DNA of 39,896 bases from Planctomycetota bacterium (GTDB lineage: Bacteria; Planctomycetota; Planctomycetia; Pirellulales; Pirellulaceae). Made by a program: the position numbers and the translations under genes. Below the pieces are notes generated by a model that worked only from the letters and a program-made list of their open reading frames with translations, searched no databases and was not told where the DNA came from. Location of the stretch: contig JAFLCP010000066.1 in the NCBI GenBank assembly GCA_017303505.1, forward strand, positions 1 to 39,896. The letters run 5' to 3'. Below, in pieces: positions 1 through 7,831 of the stretch (within the stretch, counting starts at the first letter, position 1; each line of letters opens with the position of its first letter).

Positions 1-151
1 GAAAATGAAGACTAAGTGAATCTGTTCCGATTTTCCATTCGACGCGGCTACCAAACCATACATCAAACCTATCTCGCCCAAGCCGCTCAGCTAGCGCCTC
101 CTTACACGCTCGTATCATCTCCTTGTCGCCAACCGTCACGTCTTGTGCCAT
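1..151 (-). CDS. dnaA: DnaA N-terminal fragment (5' end of dnaA, runs off the left edge)
   Basis: Reading the minus strand from the ATG at 151 gives 50 uninterrupted codons to the window edge, too short for a standard ORF cut-off. Residues 21-34 read AERLGRDRFDVWFG, followed by VEWK and DSLSLHF. This is the layout of DnaA domain I: an N-terminal helix, then R(L/V)G-x-xRF-xxWF, then a short beta hairpin. DnaA is the ATPase that opens the replication origin; domain I carries helicase-loading and self-association contacts. An in-frame stop lies upstream of the ATG, so the start is well bounded; AGGAG sits 12 bases upstream. The AAA+ and DNA-binding domains would lie outside the window. The identification rests on a short stretch, but the pattern is distinctive. 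Confidence 0.8.
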   Translation of the reverse strand, partial: MAQDVTVGDKEMIRACKEALAERLGRDRFDVWFGSRVEWKIGTDSLSLHF

Positions 152-354
152 GTTGTGCGCGCACTCCTATCGCTATCCAATTTCCAGTGTTGAATGCAGG
201 TATAGAGAGGGGGTTTTATCAACCTTCCCAACATTCCCCCCTGCGCTCATGAGACGGCCACGTTTCAATTTCGCAGGGCACCGAGCGATCATCGCTCAGC
301 GGTGAGTCGAGATTCTATGATTGCTAGCATCCCTGTCAAACCACATGCTGCGAT
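152..354. other. Non-coding spacer upstream of dnaA, possible origin-side region
   Basis: No convincing gene lies here. Together with the doubtful ORF that follows, it forms a roughly 490-base stretch between dnaA and the acetyltransferase gene, the usual place for a dnaA promoter and sometimes for oriC. I see no perfect TTATCCACA box. Seven-of-nine matches occur at 371-379, 455-463 and 469-477 (reverse), little above chance expectation. There is no long AT-rich tract. Confidence 0.4.
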
Positions 355-621
355 TCACTTTTGCAAATTCATTTCCACATCGCCGCAAACATCAAAATAC
401 ATGGGTGCTATCCCGACTTTGGCAAAGAAAACGAATGGCCCAAAATCTTTAAAGTCGTCCACAACCATGGTGGAAAACATGTTAACAAATTTCACATACT
501 CAGAGTGGCCTCGACGCCATTCGGCGCAAGTGTTGCGCCCTGCTTCACTTACGAGAAGCGAGGCAGAAAAAACCTCATCGCAATTCGAAAAAACCGCGAT
601 TTTCTCAGGGATTTTTGCCAA
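355..621 (-). CDS. Doubtful small ORF downstream of the acetyltransferase
   Basis: An open frame of 88 codons from a TTG at 621 (open back to 663, where a TAG blocks it) runs to a stop at 355. The translation has a natural-looking composition: an acidic/aromatic C-terminal half with FSTMVVDDFKDFGPF and FFAKVGIAPMYFDVCGD. There is no good ribosome binding site and the only ATG codons are late in the frame. It may be a real small protein, a decayed gene, or a chance frame in the dnaA-upstream spacer. I recognise no family. Confidence 0.25.
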   Translation of the reverse strand: MAKIPEKIAVFSNCDEVFSASLLVSEAGRNTCAEWRRGHSEYVKFVNMFSTMVVDDFKDFGPFVFFAKVGIAPMYFDVCGDVEMNLQK

Positions 622-644
622 AAATCGCTCAATAGTGGGGCGAT

Positions 645-1706
645 TTAGCTTGCGCTCAAAATGCTACCGCCACCAAACCAAACTTCGGTCGAGTTGTAAC
701 AATAGAAGCCACGCTGATGATAGAGCCGCGTTGCAGGCTGATTCTCCCGATCCACACTCAAAACCAATTGACCTGCCCCCATTTGATTCGCAACTGCAAT
801 CGCTGCTTCAAGTAGGACTGCTCCAAACTTCCTACCCCGCGCTGATGGGATAATTCCCATGTAGGTTAACTCCCATATAGCAGGAGCCCGTTCCCACAAC
901 AGGAGACAACCAATCGCCTCCCCCGCCACTTCTGCAAACCACCACGAATGCTTCTGGTCTCGATTCGCCAAATACCCCTCGACAGCTGCTTTGCCTGTAC
1001 GAAGATCACCGAGGAGCGGACAATCCAGTGTATCGATGTAACTGTCCGTTACGACTCTCTCGAGCGTCGCTTCATCTCCAGCCCGAAACTCGCGCAAACG
1101 CAAACCTTGTGCGCTGGAACCAAGAGCATCGACAGCTTTCCCGGCTGCCCGTTTTTCGTTTTCTAAAAACAACACTAAGTGATCGAGGTGAGCTAAATAC
1201 CGCAGACCAATCCCTTCCAAGACTTGCCGCTCTAGAACGGTAAACTCCGTTGCAATCGCCTGGATCAACTCCACCTGATTCTTCACATACTGGCTCAGTG
1301 TACCGCGCAGAAGTGCAACGGTTTGGTCGAGCACATCGTTGCGATCGATTCGCACAGCGCCAATCGATACAACTCCGCCTGCCATGGCAGCGGTGTAGGA
1401 GCCAGCGACCATATGGCCACTAAACGATTCACGCACCACGCCCACGACGCCTTTCGCTGAGTCGTTTTGCAAAGTGTCCAATGCGTTTTGTGTGCGCGAA
1501 CTTTCATTGGCGGTGTCATGGTGGATCCAACTCACCACATCGCGCCAACGATTGCGATCACAAAACTCCGTTTTGTACATAGGCAGGGACGTCATTACGG
1601 AGGGGAAGCGGGACAAAAAACTCTTTTGCCAATTCATCAGTGTTGTAAATTCATGTTGTGAGGCACGCTCCAATATTGCAGAGCTACCATCCAATGTAGA
1701 GCGCAA
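645..1706 (-). CDS. GNAT-family N-acetyltransferase with an extra N-terminal domain
   Basis: The C-terminal third (about residues 202-345) is a GNAT acetyl-CoA-dependent acetyltransferase. It starts LRLREFRAGDEATL, has the central strands WWFAEVAGEAIGCLLL and WELTYMGIIPSARGRKFG (the R-G-R-x-F-G acetyl-CoA pyrophosphate loop), then VLSVDRENQPATRLYHQRGF, the motif B segment. Residues about 85-200 look like a second, degenerate GNAT-like or lineage-specific domain; the substrate is unknown. The longest frame begins with a TTG at 1706; ATGs at 1637 and 1595 are alternatives, and none has a clear Shine-Dalgarno sequence, so the start is uncertain. A 7-bp inverted repeat (622-628/640-646) spans the stop codon. 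The gene lies upstream of dnaA on the same strand, but I see no functional link. Confidence 0.8.
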   Translation of the reverse strand: MRSTLDGSSAILERASQHEFTTLMNWQKSFLSRFPSVMTSLPMYKTEFCDRNRWRDVVSWIHHDTANESSRTQNALDTLQNDSAKGVVGVVRESFSGHMVAGSYTAAMAGGVVSIGAVRIDRNDVLDQTVALLRGTLSQYVKNQVELIQAIATEFTVLERQVLEGIGLRYLAHLDHLVLFLENEKRAAGKAVDALGSSAQGLRLREFRAGDEATLERVVTDSYIDTLDCPLLGDLRTGKAAVEGYLANRDQKHSWWFAEVAGEAIGCLLLWERAPAIWELTYMGIIPSARGRKFGAVLLEAAIAVANQMGAGQLVLSVDRENQPATRLYHQRGFYCYNSTEVWFGGGSILSAS

Positions 1707-1981
1707 TTTGAAGCTAGATGAGCGGCATTAATATCAAAAGCAAACGAGGGGACGTCAATCCTAAAAGGGGGGCACTCGTTAAAGTTCTTCTCGACCCACC
1801 AAAGCAACTACCTCGATCTCAGGAAACCAGAGTGTCCTGATTTCTCTCTCCACTTGGAAAGCCGCAATCCCTACAATATTCAGCGGTATTTGATGGCTTA
1901 GTTATCCAAACCAAGCTTTGCACAGCCCCTTGTCGGCGTGAGGCTGGTCCATCGTAAAGATTTCAGGGAGCGACTTCGAAC

Positions 1982-3100
1982 ATGATGATCCGCCAACTGC
2001 CGTCCCTCATTGGCTACCCAATAGCGGTACTTTTTATGATTCTGGTGGGCACCCAGCCTGAACTTTGGGCTCAAAGTCCGCTCGAAAAATTGGAAAACAA
2101 ACTTCGAAACAAGTCGCCCGACGCCGAAGTCGTCCCCCCACCTCCAGCGGAGGAAGAACTTCCCGGCCCAGACCAAAAATCAGGATCGAAAAAGCCCGCA
2201 TTGCCAAAGCCCATCCCGAAGGTCGATTCCAAAGATGGGCCGAACCTCACAGACCCGGGTTCCCCTCTGAATGAAGCCGTGTACCTAGGCCTCGAAGTTC
2301 AATCGCTCGGCCCAGACGAAATCGGCGTGTTGGTCACGGAGGTCATCGACAAGTCGCCCGCTTGGAAAGCTGGCTTGATGGTGGGAGATCGCTTGCTCGG
2401 CTACAACGGCGAAGCGATCGATGGCATCGAGAACTTTGGCGAACGACTCACGGAAACTCAACCTGGTGATACCATTCGGTTTATTGTTGATCGCAATGGT
2501 CGCAACATGGCTGTCCCCGTAATTGCTCAACGCTTTGAACTGGCAGAGCGACTTGGAAATGTGCCGCGTTTGCCTGCGGAATCGATCGAAATTACTGGAC
2601 CGATGATTCAGTCCGAAGAGAGTCGCGCATGGTTGGGCTGTTCTGTGGCCGACTTAAGTGAAGCCTGGCGACGACAATTCAGCATTCCCGCTTTTCGCGG
2701 TGCAGCGATCTCGGATGTGGTTGCCAATTCGCCCGCAGCTGTTGCTGGCCTTAAGCCAGGTGATGTGATTATTGAGATTGGAGGGCGTTCGATTGAAAGC
2801 GCTCGAGACCTCACACAATGGCTCAGCGAAATCCGCCCCGGCACCGCCGTAAAAGTTTCTTACTTTCGAGGCCTAATGGCCAAGGTAAGCGAAGTAACAG
2901 TGGGTGCAATCGCTGCAAACGCTGACGCCCAAGACGGTAACCTGCCGATTCAAGATATCGGTCGCCCCAATCTTGAAGGTCTACCCGTTGCCGACCAAGT
3001 CGAATATCTGCGGGCAGAGATATTCGATATGCAGCAACGGCTCTTGGAATTACAACGCGAACTCGATCGCCTTCAACGTTCTGTTGGCCCGCCGAAATGA
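1982..3100 (+). CDS. Secreted double-PDZ-domain protein
   Basis: This 372-residue protein begins with an export signal (hydrophobic residues about 9-25, possible cleavage after LWAQ). A proline/lysine-rich low-complexity linker (about 50-95) follows. PDZ domain 1 (about 100-182) contains VTEVIDKSPAWKAGLMVGD, and PDZ domain 2 (about 216-309) contains VVANSPAAVAGLKPGDVI. A short C-terminal coiled coil (about 335-370) is rich in Q/L/R/E. The PDZ domains resemble those of HtrA/DegP proteases, but there is no protease domain, so a periplasmic scaffold or adaptor role is inferred. GGGAG lies 10 bases before the ATG, supporting the start. Its last 28 bases overlap the 3' end of the convergent downstream gene. 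Confidence 0.88.
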   Translation: MMIRQLPSLIGYPIAVLFMILVGTQPELWAQSPLEKLENKLRNKSPDAEVVPPPPAEEELPGPDQKSGSKKPALPKPIPKVDSKDGPNLTDPGSPLNEAVYLGLEVQSLGPDEIGVLVTEVIDKSPAWKAGLMVGDRLLGYNGEAIDGIENFGERLTETQPGDTIRFIVDRNGRNMAVPVIAQRFELAERLGNVPRLPAESIEITGPMIQSEESRAWLGCSVADLSEAWRRQFSIPAFRGAAISDVVANSPAAVAGLKPGDVIIEIGGRSIESARDLTQWLSEIRPGTAVKVSYFRGLMAKVSEVTVGAIAANADAQDGNLPIQDIGRPNLEGLPVADQVEYLRAEIFDMQQRLLELQRELDRLQRSVGPPK

Positions 3101-3999
3101 TGCGACAAGATCTGCTGTCCTTCAACACTTACGCCACCAGGCACGTTAGGCTGGTTGATCTCCAAGAAGATCTTAAATGAATTCGCTTGGTTCGCAGAGA
3201 AGACCACATTGGCTCGAGTGATTTCCATCACGCCGGTTGGGTTCGCGTTCCAAGCTACCACATAAAGCTGGCCACCCAAAATCGGTTTCTGTGTGAAGTA
3301 GTAGTACTGCGTCATCAAATAGACCAACGGCTGTGGGTCACCCGTCAGCCCTTGGAATTGAATGCGCTGCACTTTCTGAAAACGATCAAAATAATAAGTG
3401 ATCGTGCCTGTCAAATCAGTCAGTGAGGTGCCAGTAACCAACGGCGCACGGTAGCCATCCAACTCTTTGGAAGCGGATACAGTTGAGACACGCGGATATC
3501 TTTGAACCACCCAATCTGGCGTTGCATCGAACCGAAAGTATTCACGAAAGTCTACCGGCGCAGCAGGAGGCATCGCTGACTGAACCATTGGCATTCCCTG
3601 CAAGCCAGTGGACGCACTTCCATTCGGAGCAGGTTGCTGCGACGACGCAGCGTTTTGCATGGAAGCATTAGCCCCAGTTCCCCAAGCAGCTTGAGAAACT
3701 TGCGGTTGCCCACCCCATTGTCCATTGGACGAATTGAGCGAACGGGGATCGCTCGGAAAACTCCAACCATCGCCACTGGCATTGGCAGTATTGGAGCTGT
3801 TTCCGTTTCCTGACTGCAAATATGATTCAAATTGTGCCAACGATCCTTTGGCTGTATTCCAAAGATCGTTTGCACTGTCGCTGGACATCGAAGAGATGTC
3901 TTGGTCGTTACGTCCTTGAGTTGATTGATGCACCATCCATGGAGTCCCGGCTGCGCTGGCCAACAGCGCAATCCACTTGAACGAGAACTTATTTTCCAT
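3073..3999 (-). CDS. Planctomycete-type hypothetical protein with N-terminal export signal
   Basis: The 308-residue product starts MENKFSFKWIALLASAAGTPW, a short signal or anchor. A Ser/Asn/Gln/Gly-rich low-complexity region (about 30-130) follows, then a folded C-terminal half beginning FREYFRFDATPDWVVQRYPR and ending with FLEINQPNVPGG. The C-terminal half is rich in aromatic residues and alternating strands. I recognise no enzyme family; the layout (disordered linker plus conserved domain) looks like a lineage-specific envelope protein. I chose the ATG at 3999 over an upstream in-frame start because the hydrophobic signal begins there and AGGA lies about 10 bases upstream. Its 3' end overlaps the convergent PDZ gene by 28 bases. 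Confidence 0.75.
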   Translation of the reverse strand: MENKFSFKWIALLASAAGTPWMVHQSTQGRNDQDISSMSSDSANDLWNTAKGSLAQFESYLQSGNGNSSNTANASGDGWSFPSDPRSLNSSNGQWGGQPQVSQAAWGTGANASMQNAASSQQPAPNGSASTGLQGMPMVQSAMPPAAPVDFREYFRFDATPDWVVQRYPRVSTVSASKELDGYRAPLVTGTSLTDLTGTITYYFDRFQKVQRIQFQGLTGDPQPLVYLMTQYYYFTQKPILGGQLYVVAWNANPTGVMEITRANVVFSANQANSFKIFLEINQPNVPGGVSVEGQQILSHHFGGPTER

Positions 4000-4349
4000 G
4001 ACTAACCGTTCCTGACTCCTATTTCTTGGCAAGCTGCCACTTATCGGACATCGACGCTTCCCGAGTCACTCTTTTAGAAACAATCCGCTCATCGCATATT
4101 CCCGATTTACCTTTCAACCGCGCAGATGTGCAAAACACGTTCAAGTGGCGTAATTGTCTCGGCAGATTCCGCTGGCATCTCGCTGATTCCGGGTAGGCAT
4201 CCAGAACAGGTTGTGTAAGATCAGTAATGTCGAAATGAATGATCGTGCGGTGTTTTCGCGTTGTATTACCTGGACTCCATCGCGGACTATTTCGACTCGT
4301 TCGCGCTCCGATTTCATCTAACTATCCGCCTCCCACATCGAAGAACATT
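4000..4349. other. Divergent intergenic region
   Basis: These 350 bases separate two divergently transcribed genes and should hold both promoters. I find no good sigma-70 pair and no RNA gene. A small hairpin (TGGCA-AGC-TGCCA) lies near 4027-4039. An in-frame upstream ATG at 4239 would lengthen the methyltransferase, but the added peptide looks untranslated. Confidence 0.4.
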
Positions 4350-5582
4350 ATGACTTTAGCCGACATCGATACCTGGGAGATTTTGACCTCCAGTTTTGGC
4401 GAACAGCTCATTCGTCAAATGGTTGGCCAATTGCCACTGGAGGATGATACGACCGAGGTTCCACAGAACTATCGTCATCGCCTGCTGAACGCTTTCTGCG
4501 AACAACAAGCGTTTTGGCGTAAACGAAGCTGGCCCCGTTTCCCGCGTGAAGCGACTTGGTTCTGGACCGATACCCTCTTGCAACAAGCGAGCGATTGGCA
4601 AACCGCTCTCTACAAAGCCTCTCTGATTCCGGATGATGCACCAATCTTTGACTTGTGTTGCGGTGCGGGTGTCGACGCCGTTGCGTTAAGTAACTCTCAT
4701 TCAGTTACAGCCATCGACATTGATCCCCTAGCCTGCTACCTGACGCAAGCCAACTACGATTGGAACAAACTTGATTTCAATGCTGATGGCACAGCGCGTC
4801 CACAACGTTCCTTTGCGGTTGAATGCGGCGATGTTCTAGAACAGCTCGACGAACTGCATGCATGGGTGCACATCGATCCCGATCGGCGCCCCGATGAAAA
4901 ACGCACCACTTCGACGGAATGGATGCAACCTTCTCTCGAAAGCCTTATTCCGCTGCTGCAGCAATGTCCTGGCGGTATGATCAAGCTTGCCCCAGCGACA
5001 GAAGTTCCGTTGCCTTGGTCAGAACGCTGTTGTCGCCTATGGGTCGGTGACCGCCGCCAATGCCGTCAGCAATTATTGATTTGGGGCTTACCTCAATTTC
5101 CAGCAGGCCAACTGGGAGCCGTATCACTTGATGCTGCCTGCACGAACATTCCGTTCCTCTCCCAATCGGAGCCGTTCGCAGATTCCACGGTAACACCCGA
5201 CCAATTTGTTTTTGATTTTCATCCAAGCTTACGGGCCTCTGGGCTCTCGGCCGCTTTTGCCCTGTCACTTGGCATCGCTTCACTTGGAGATGTCTCTGGC
5301 TATTTAACTGGTCCAGAACCAATTGACCATTCTTTAGTCGATGCTTATGAAGTTCTGGAAGCGATCTCTTGGGATGAGAAGAAAGTTCGCAAGATGCTCC
5401 GCGACAGGAACATTGGAACACTCGTCGTCAAAAAACGTGGCTGCAAAGGACTCGATCCCAACAAGTTGCAGTTATCATTGCCCGACAAACGAGGTGAACT
5501 CTCTGGGATCTTGATCTTGGCAGAGATCAACAAAAAGCAAATGGCGCTGTTGGTAAAACCATGCAATACTGAATTAGCTTAA
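4350..5582 (+). CDS. Class I SAM-dependent methyltransferase with C-terminal THUMP-like domain
   Basis: The 410-residue protein has a helical N-terminal part (1-95). A Rossmann methyltransferase core follows, with the SAM-binding motif I IFDLCCGAGVDAVAL (about 99-113) and acidic motif II AIDIDPLACY. The strand-4 motif is VHIDPDRRP (about 174-181), the DPxR(R) signature of the THUMP-like methyltransferase family. The C-terminal about 100 residues (LVVKKRGCKGLDPNKL to LLVKPCN) match the THUMP-like domain fused to these enzymes. These are predicted RNA-modifying proteins; the exact substrate is unknown. The ATG at 4350 is preferred because the frame's earlier ATG at 4239 adds a non-conserved basic/aromatic leader. 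The stop is followed directly by a short tandem repeat shared with the 3' end of hemW. Confidence 0.82.
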   Translation: MTLADIDTWEILTSSFGEQLIRQMVGQLPLEDDTTEVPQNYRHRLLNAFCEQQAFWRKRSWPRFPREATWFWTDTLLQQASDWQTALYKASLIPDDAPIFDLCCGAGVDAVALSNSHSVTAIDIDPLACYLTQANYDWNKLDFNADGTARPQRSFAVECGDVLEQLDELHAWVHIDPDRRPDEKRTTSTEWMQPSLESLIPLLQQCPGGMIKLAPATEVPLPWSERCCRLWVGDRRQCRQQLLIWGLPQFPAGQLGAVSLDAACTNIPFLSQSEPFADSTVTPDQFVFDFHPSLRASGLSAAFALSLGIASLGDVSGYLTGPEPIDHSLVDAYEVLEAISWDEKKVRKMLRDRNIGTLVVKKRGCKGLDPNKLQLSLPDKRGELSGILILAEINKKQMALLVKPCNTELA

Positions 5583-5584
5583 CA

Positions 5585-5616
5585 ATGGACTGGCTTAAAA
5601 ATGGGCTGGCTTAAAA
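5585..5616. repeat. Two-copy 16-bp tandem repeat between convergent stop codons
   Basis: ATGGACTGGCTTAAAA (5585-5600) is followed immediately by ATGGGCTGGCTTAAAA (5601-5616), one mismatch in 16. A third partial copy of the GCTTAA core forms the stop region of the methyltransferase gene (ends 5582). The TTA complement of the hemW stop (5611-5613) lies in the second unit. The repeat fills nearly the whole gap between the two genes. Confidence 0.85.
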
Positions 5617-6762
5617 ATAGTGCGGCCACAACGAATCGCTGATCCACAATCCTGCTTCGGTAAGTTTAACCCGTCCCTGGTCATACTCCATCCAACCTTC
5701 TGCGACATGACGCTCAATCTGCGTTTGCATCGCTTGTTTGAGCTCTGGAAAGTGAGCGAACTCTAACCAACTCAACTCAACCCCGCGCAATTTTCGCATG
5801 CCAAATACAAATCGTTCGCGCAGCACTTGCTCTTCGGTGAGAACCTGTTCTTCAGCAATGGGGCTCTCGCCGCGCATAAGTCGTTTAATGTAAGTGGTCG
5901 TGCTGCGATGTTTTACGCCGCGCCGCCCATCAACAAAATATGCAGCCCCCGCACCGAAAGCCCAATAACTTCCCCCATTCCAATAGGTTTCGTTGTGCAA
6001 ACAGTGCTCGGAGTTGCGGGCGAAATTGGAAACTTCATAGTGATCAAAGCCAGCGTTCATCAACTGTTGCCGTGCCAGTTGATACATTTTCAATTCGAGT
6101 TCTTCGTCGACAGCTTCCAATATTCCTTTCTCGCGCATACTCCAAAAACGACTTCCCTTATCGAAGGTCAAGCCATACGTCGAGAGATGTGAGATACCCA
6201 ATTCAGTTGCCGAATCTAGGTCATACTTCCAGCCCTCTAACGTTTCGTGTGGAGCACCAAAAATAAGATCTAAAGAGACTCTAGGAAACATTTCCTGGAG
6301 CACAACCAAGCTATCCCTCAATTGTTCGGGCGAATGATTGCGTTCCAAGATTTTCAATTTATCTGCTTGAAAACTCTGCCCCCCCACACTGACGCGATTC
6401 ACGCCGAACGACTTCCACAGAGATGCTTTTTCGCGCGTTACATCGTTGGGATTCACCTCGATGGAAACTTCTCGAACGCCAGTGCCTGGAAACCAAGTTT
6501 GCAACAAATCAAACAGTCGTTCCGTTTGACGAGCATCCAACAAGGAAGGCGTTCCACCACCTACAAATATCGTCGACACGAGACGAGGAGCTCTCAAACT
6601 CTCCAGATCGAGTGCCAGCGCGTCCAAATAGGCGTCGATCAACTCATTGCGACCGGCGATCAAAGTGAAATTGCAATAGCCGCAATGATGATGACAAAAT
6701 GGGATATGAACATAAGCGGATACTGGCTTAGAAGCTGGCGAGGAAAACAGACTTTCCTTCAT
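5611..6762 (-). CDS. hemW: HemW, radical SAM heme chaperone
   Basis: The 383-residue protein carries the radical SAM cluster motif HIPFCHHHCGYCNF (C23, C27, C30). It also has GGGTP for SAM binding, the SIEVNPND and GVNRVSVGGQSF strands, and HNETYW near residue 256. That last motif separates HemW from coproporphyrinogen dehydrogenase HemN. The C-terminal HemN_C winged-helix part (about 300-380) is present. Family knowledge: HemW binds heme and delivers it to respiratory enzymes; it is often misannotated as HemN. The ATG at 6762 has no strong Shine-Dalgarno. It follows the RNase Z-like gene by 27 bases on the same strand, suggesting one transcript. Length and motifs are complete. Confidence 0.93.
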   Translation of the reverse strand: MKESLFSSPASKPVSAYVHIPFCHHHCGYCNFTLIAGRNELIDAYLDALALDLESLRAPRLVSTIFVGGGTPSLLDARQTERLFDLLQTWFPGTGVREVSIEVNPNDVTREKASLWKSFGVNRVSVGGQSFQADKLKILERNHSPEQLRDSLVVLQEMFPRVSLDLIFGAPHETLEGWKYDLDSATELGISHLSTYGLTFDKGSRFWSMREKGILEAVDEELELKMYQLARQQLMNAGFDHYEVSNFARNSEHCLHNETYWNGGSYWAFGAGAAYFVDGRRGVKHRSTTTYIKRLMRGESPIAEEQVLTEEQVLRERFVFGMRKLRGVELSWLEFAHFPELKQAMQTQIERHVAEGWMEYDQGRVKLTEAGLWISDSLWPHYF

Positions 6763-6789
6763 AACATCACCCGCATTCCGCTCGAGTCG

Positions 6790-7626
6790 CTACAACCACA
6801 AATGGAGCCGGCCTTGCAACATATCGGGCAAAGACTTCTTTACCCAGCGTTCAATTTGTTTGTCCGTATATCGCGTGCTGAAATGCCCTGCGATTACCAA
6901 CTCATTTTTGAACTCATTTTGTCGAGCTACAATATCATCGAGATGCGTGTGCCCATGTTTGTGAATCTTCTCTTTGCGATGCCCCGGCGCCACAAAGGTC
7001 ATTTCCATGATTAATACTTGGGTTTGATAAAAGTCGGGATTCAAATCCAAACCGGCAGGCGCTGTATCGCCCGTGTACCCAATCAATGGAATTCGCACTT
7101 CGCGTGTGATCTCGATCCCTTGATTCTTAAGATCGCGTATTTCGTTGCCAGCCAAATTGAGATACTCGGGCTTCAACTTTTTGCGCCGCTCCCACACGAT
7201 GTAACCCAATGATGGAATCGTATGCTTGGTTTCCAATGCGGTTACAACCAATTCACGAGTCAGCTCAACTTCTTGGCCCGGCTCAACACCAACCAACTCC
7301 ACCGGCAACCGGCCACGATCTAAACGGCTGAAAATCTTCAGCATATGCTGAATGGGCTCAACAGATGCCGCTGGTACATACACCGTTGGCGGCTCCATTT
7401 TCATCATGCGTCGGCGCGATACATAAACCGCCAGAGCGGCCACATGGTCCATGTGTGTATGACTGAGCATGAAACAGGGAGTGTTCATGAAGTCCCAAGG
7501 TTGCGCACCGAAATCGAACCCCAGCTTGAGCTCGCAGATTCGCCAATACGTTTGAACGGCAGCTCGTGAATAACCCTCAATGGTCCAAGGGCCATGTTTC
7601 AATTGACGAAAAGGTGCGTTATCCAT
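6790..7626 (-). CDS. RNase Z-like metallo-beta-lactamase-fold hydrolase
   Basis: The 278-residue protein has the zinc motif SHTHMDH (H56, H58, D60, H61), then IGYTGDTAPAG, LIMEMTF, HGHTHLDD and AGHFSTRY. This order (HxHxDH, GDT, ExTF, GHTHxxD, HFSxRY) is that of the short-form tRNA 3'-endonuclease RNase Z, which cuts tRNA precursors after the discriminator base. The exosite arm typical of bacterial RNase Z is not obvious and the N-terminal third diverges, so a tRNA role is likely but unproven; a related phosphodiesterase is possible. It lies 27 bases upstream of hemW (same strand) and about 205 bases downstream of scpA. Confidence 0.8.
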   Translation of the reverse strand: MDNAPFRQLKHGPWTIEGYSRAAVQTYWRICELKLGFDFGAQPWDFMNTPCFMLSHTHMDHVAALAVYVSRRRMMKMEPPTVYVPAASVEPIQHMLKIFSRLDRGRLPVELVGVEPGQEVELTRELVVTALETKHTIPSLGYIVWERRKKLKPEYLNLAGNEIRDLKNQGIEITREVRIPLIGYTGDTAPAGLDLNPDFYQTQVLIMEMTFVAPGHRKEKIHKHGHTHLDDIVARQNEFKNELVIAGHFSTRYTDKQIERWVKKSLPDMLQGRLHLWL

Positions 7627-7831
7627 TTAGGGCTCTAGCGATTCATAATCTTCAAACATTCGCGTGTACTGCTGACCCCTCAAGGGACATGTCGCGGCTC
7701 ATGGGCGTTTGCTCATAACTAGGAAAATGACAGATTCCCCCCATTTTGCAACCCTAAATACCCGTTCGATCCACTGAGGCACAACGAATCTAACCGTATA
7801 AGCCCCCAAATCACTGCGGCATGCGTAAAAA

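Noticed and set aside
371-477. DnaA boxes upstream of dnaA
   Set aside because: Only 7-of-9 matches occur, close to chance number, so they are not listed as features.
302-853. 183-codon plus-strand open frame
   Set aside because: It lies opposite the acetyltransferase 3' end and the dnaA spacer, is Ser/Arg/Lys-rich without family motifs, and has no ribosome site.
1819-1840. Inverted repeat TCAGGA...TCCTGA upstream of the PDZ gene
   Set aside because: A 6-bp stem with a 10-base loop is common by chance and has no T tract or known operator match.
4239-4349. N-terminal extension of the methyltransferase to the ATG at 4239
   Set aside because: The added peptide is basic/aromatic and unlike the family start; MTLADIDTWE at 4350 fits better.
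6322-7014. 230-codon plus-strand frame across hemW and the RNase Z-like gene
   Set aside because: It is antisense to two well-supported genes and has no motif of its own.
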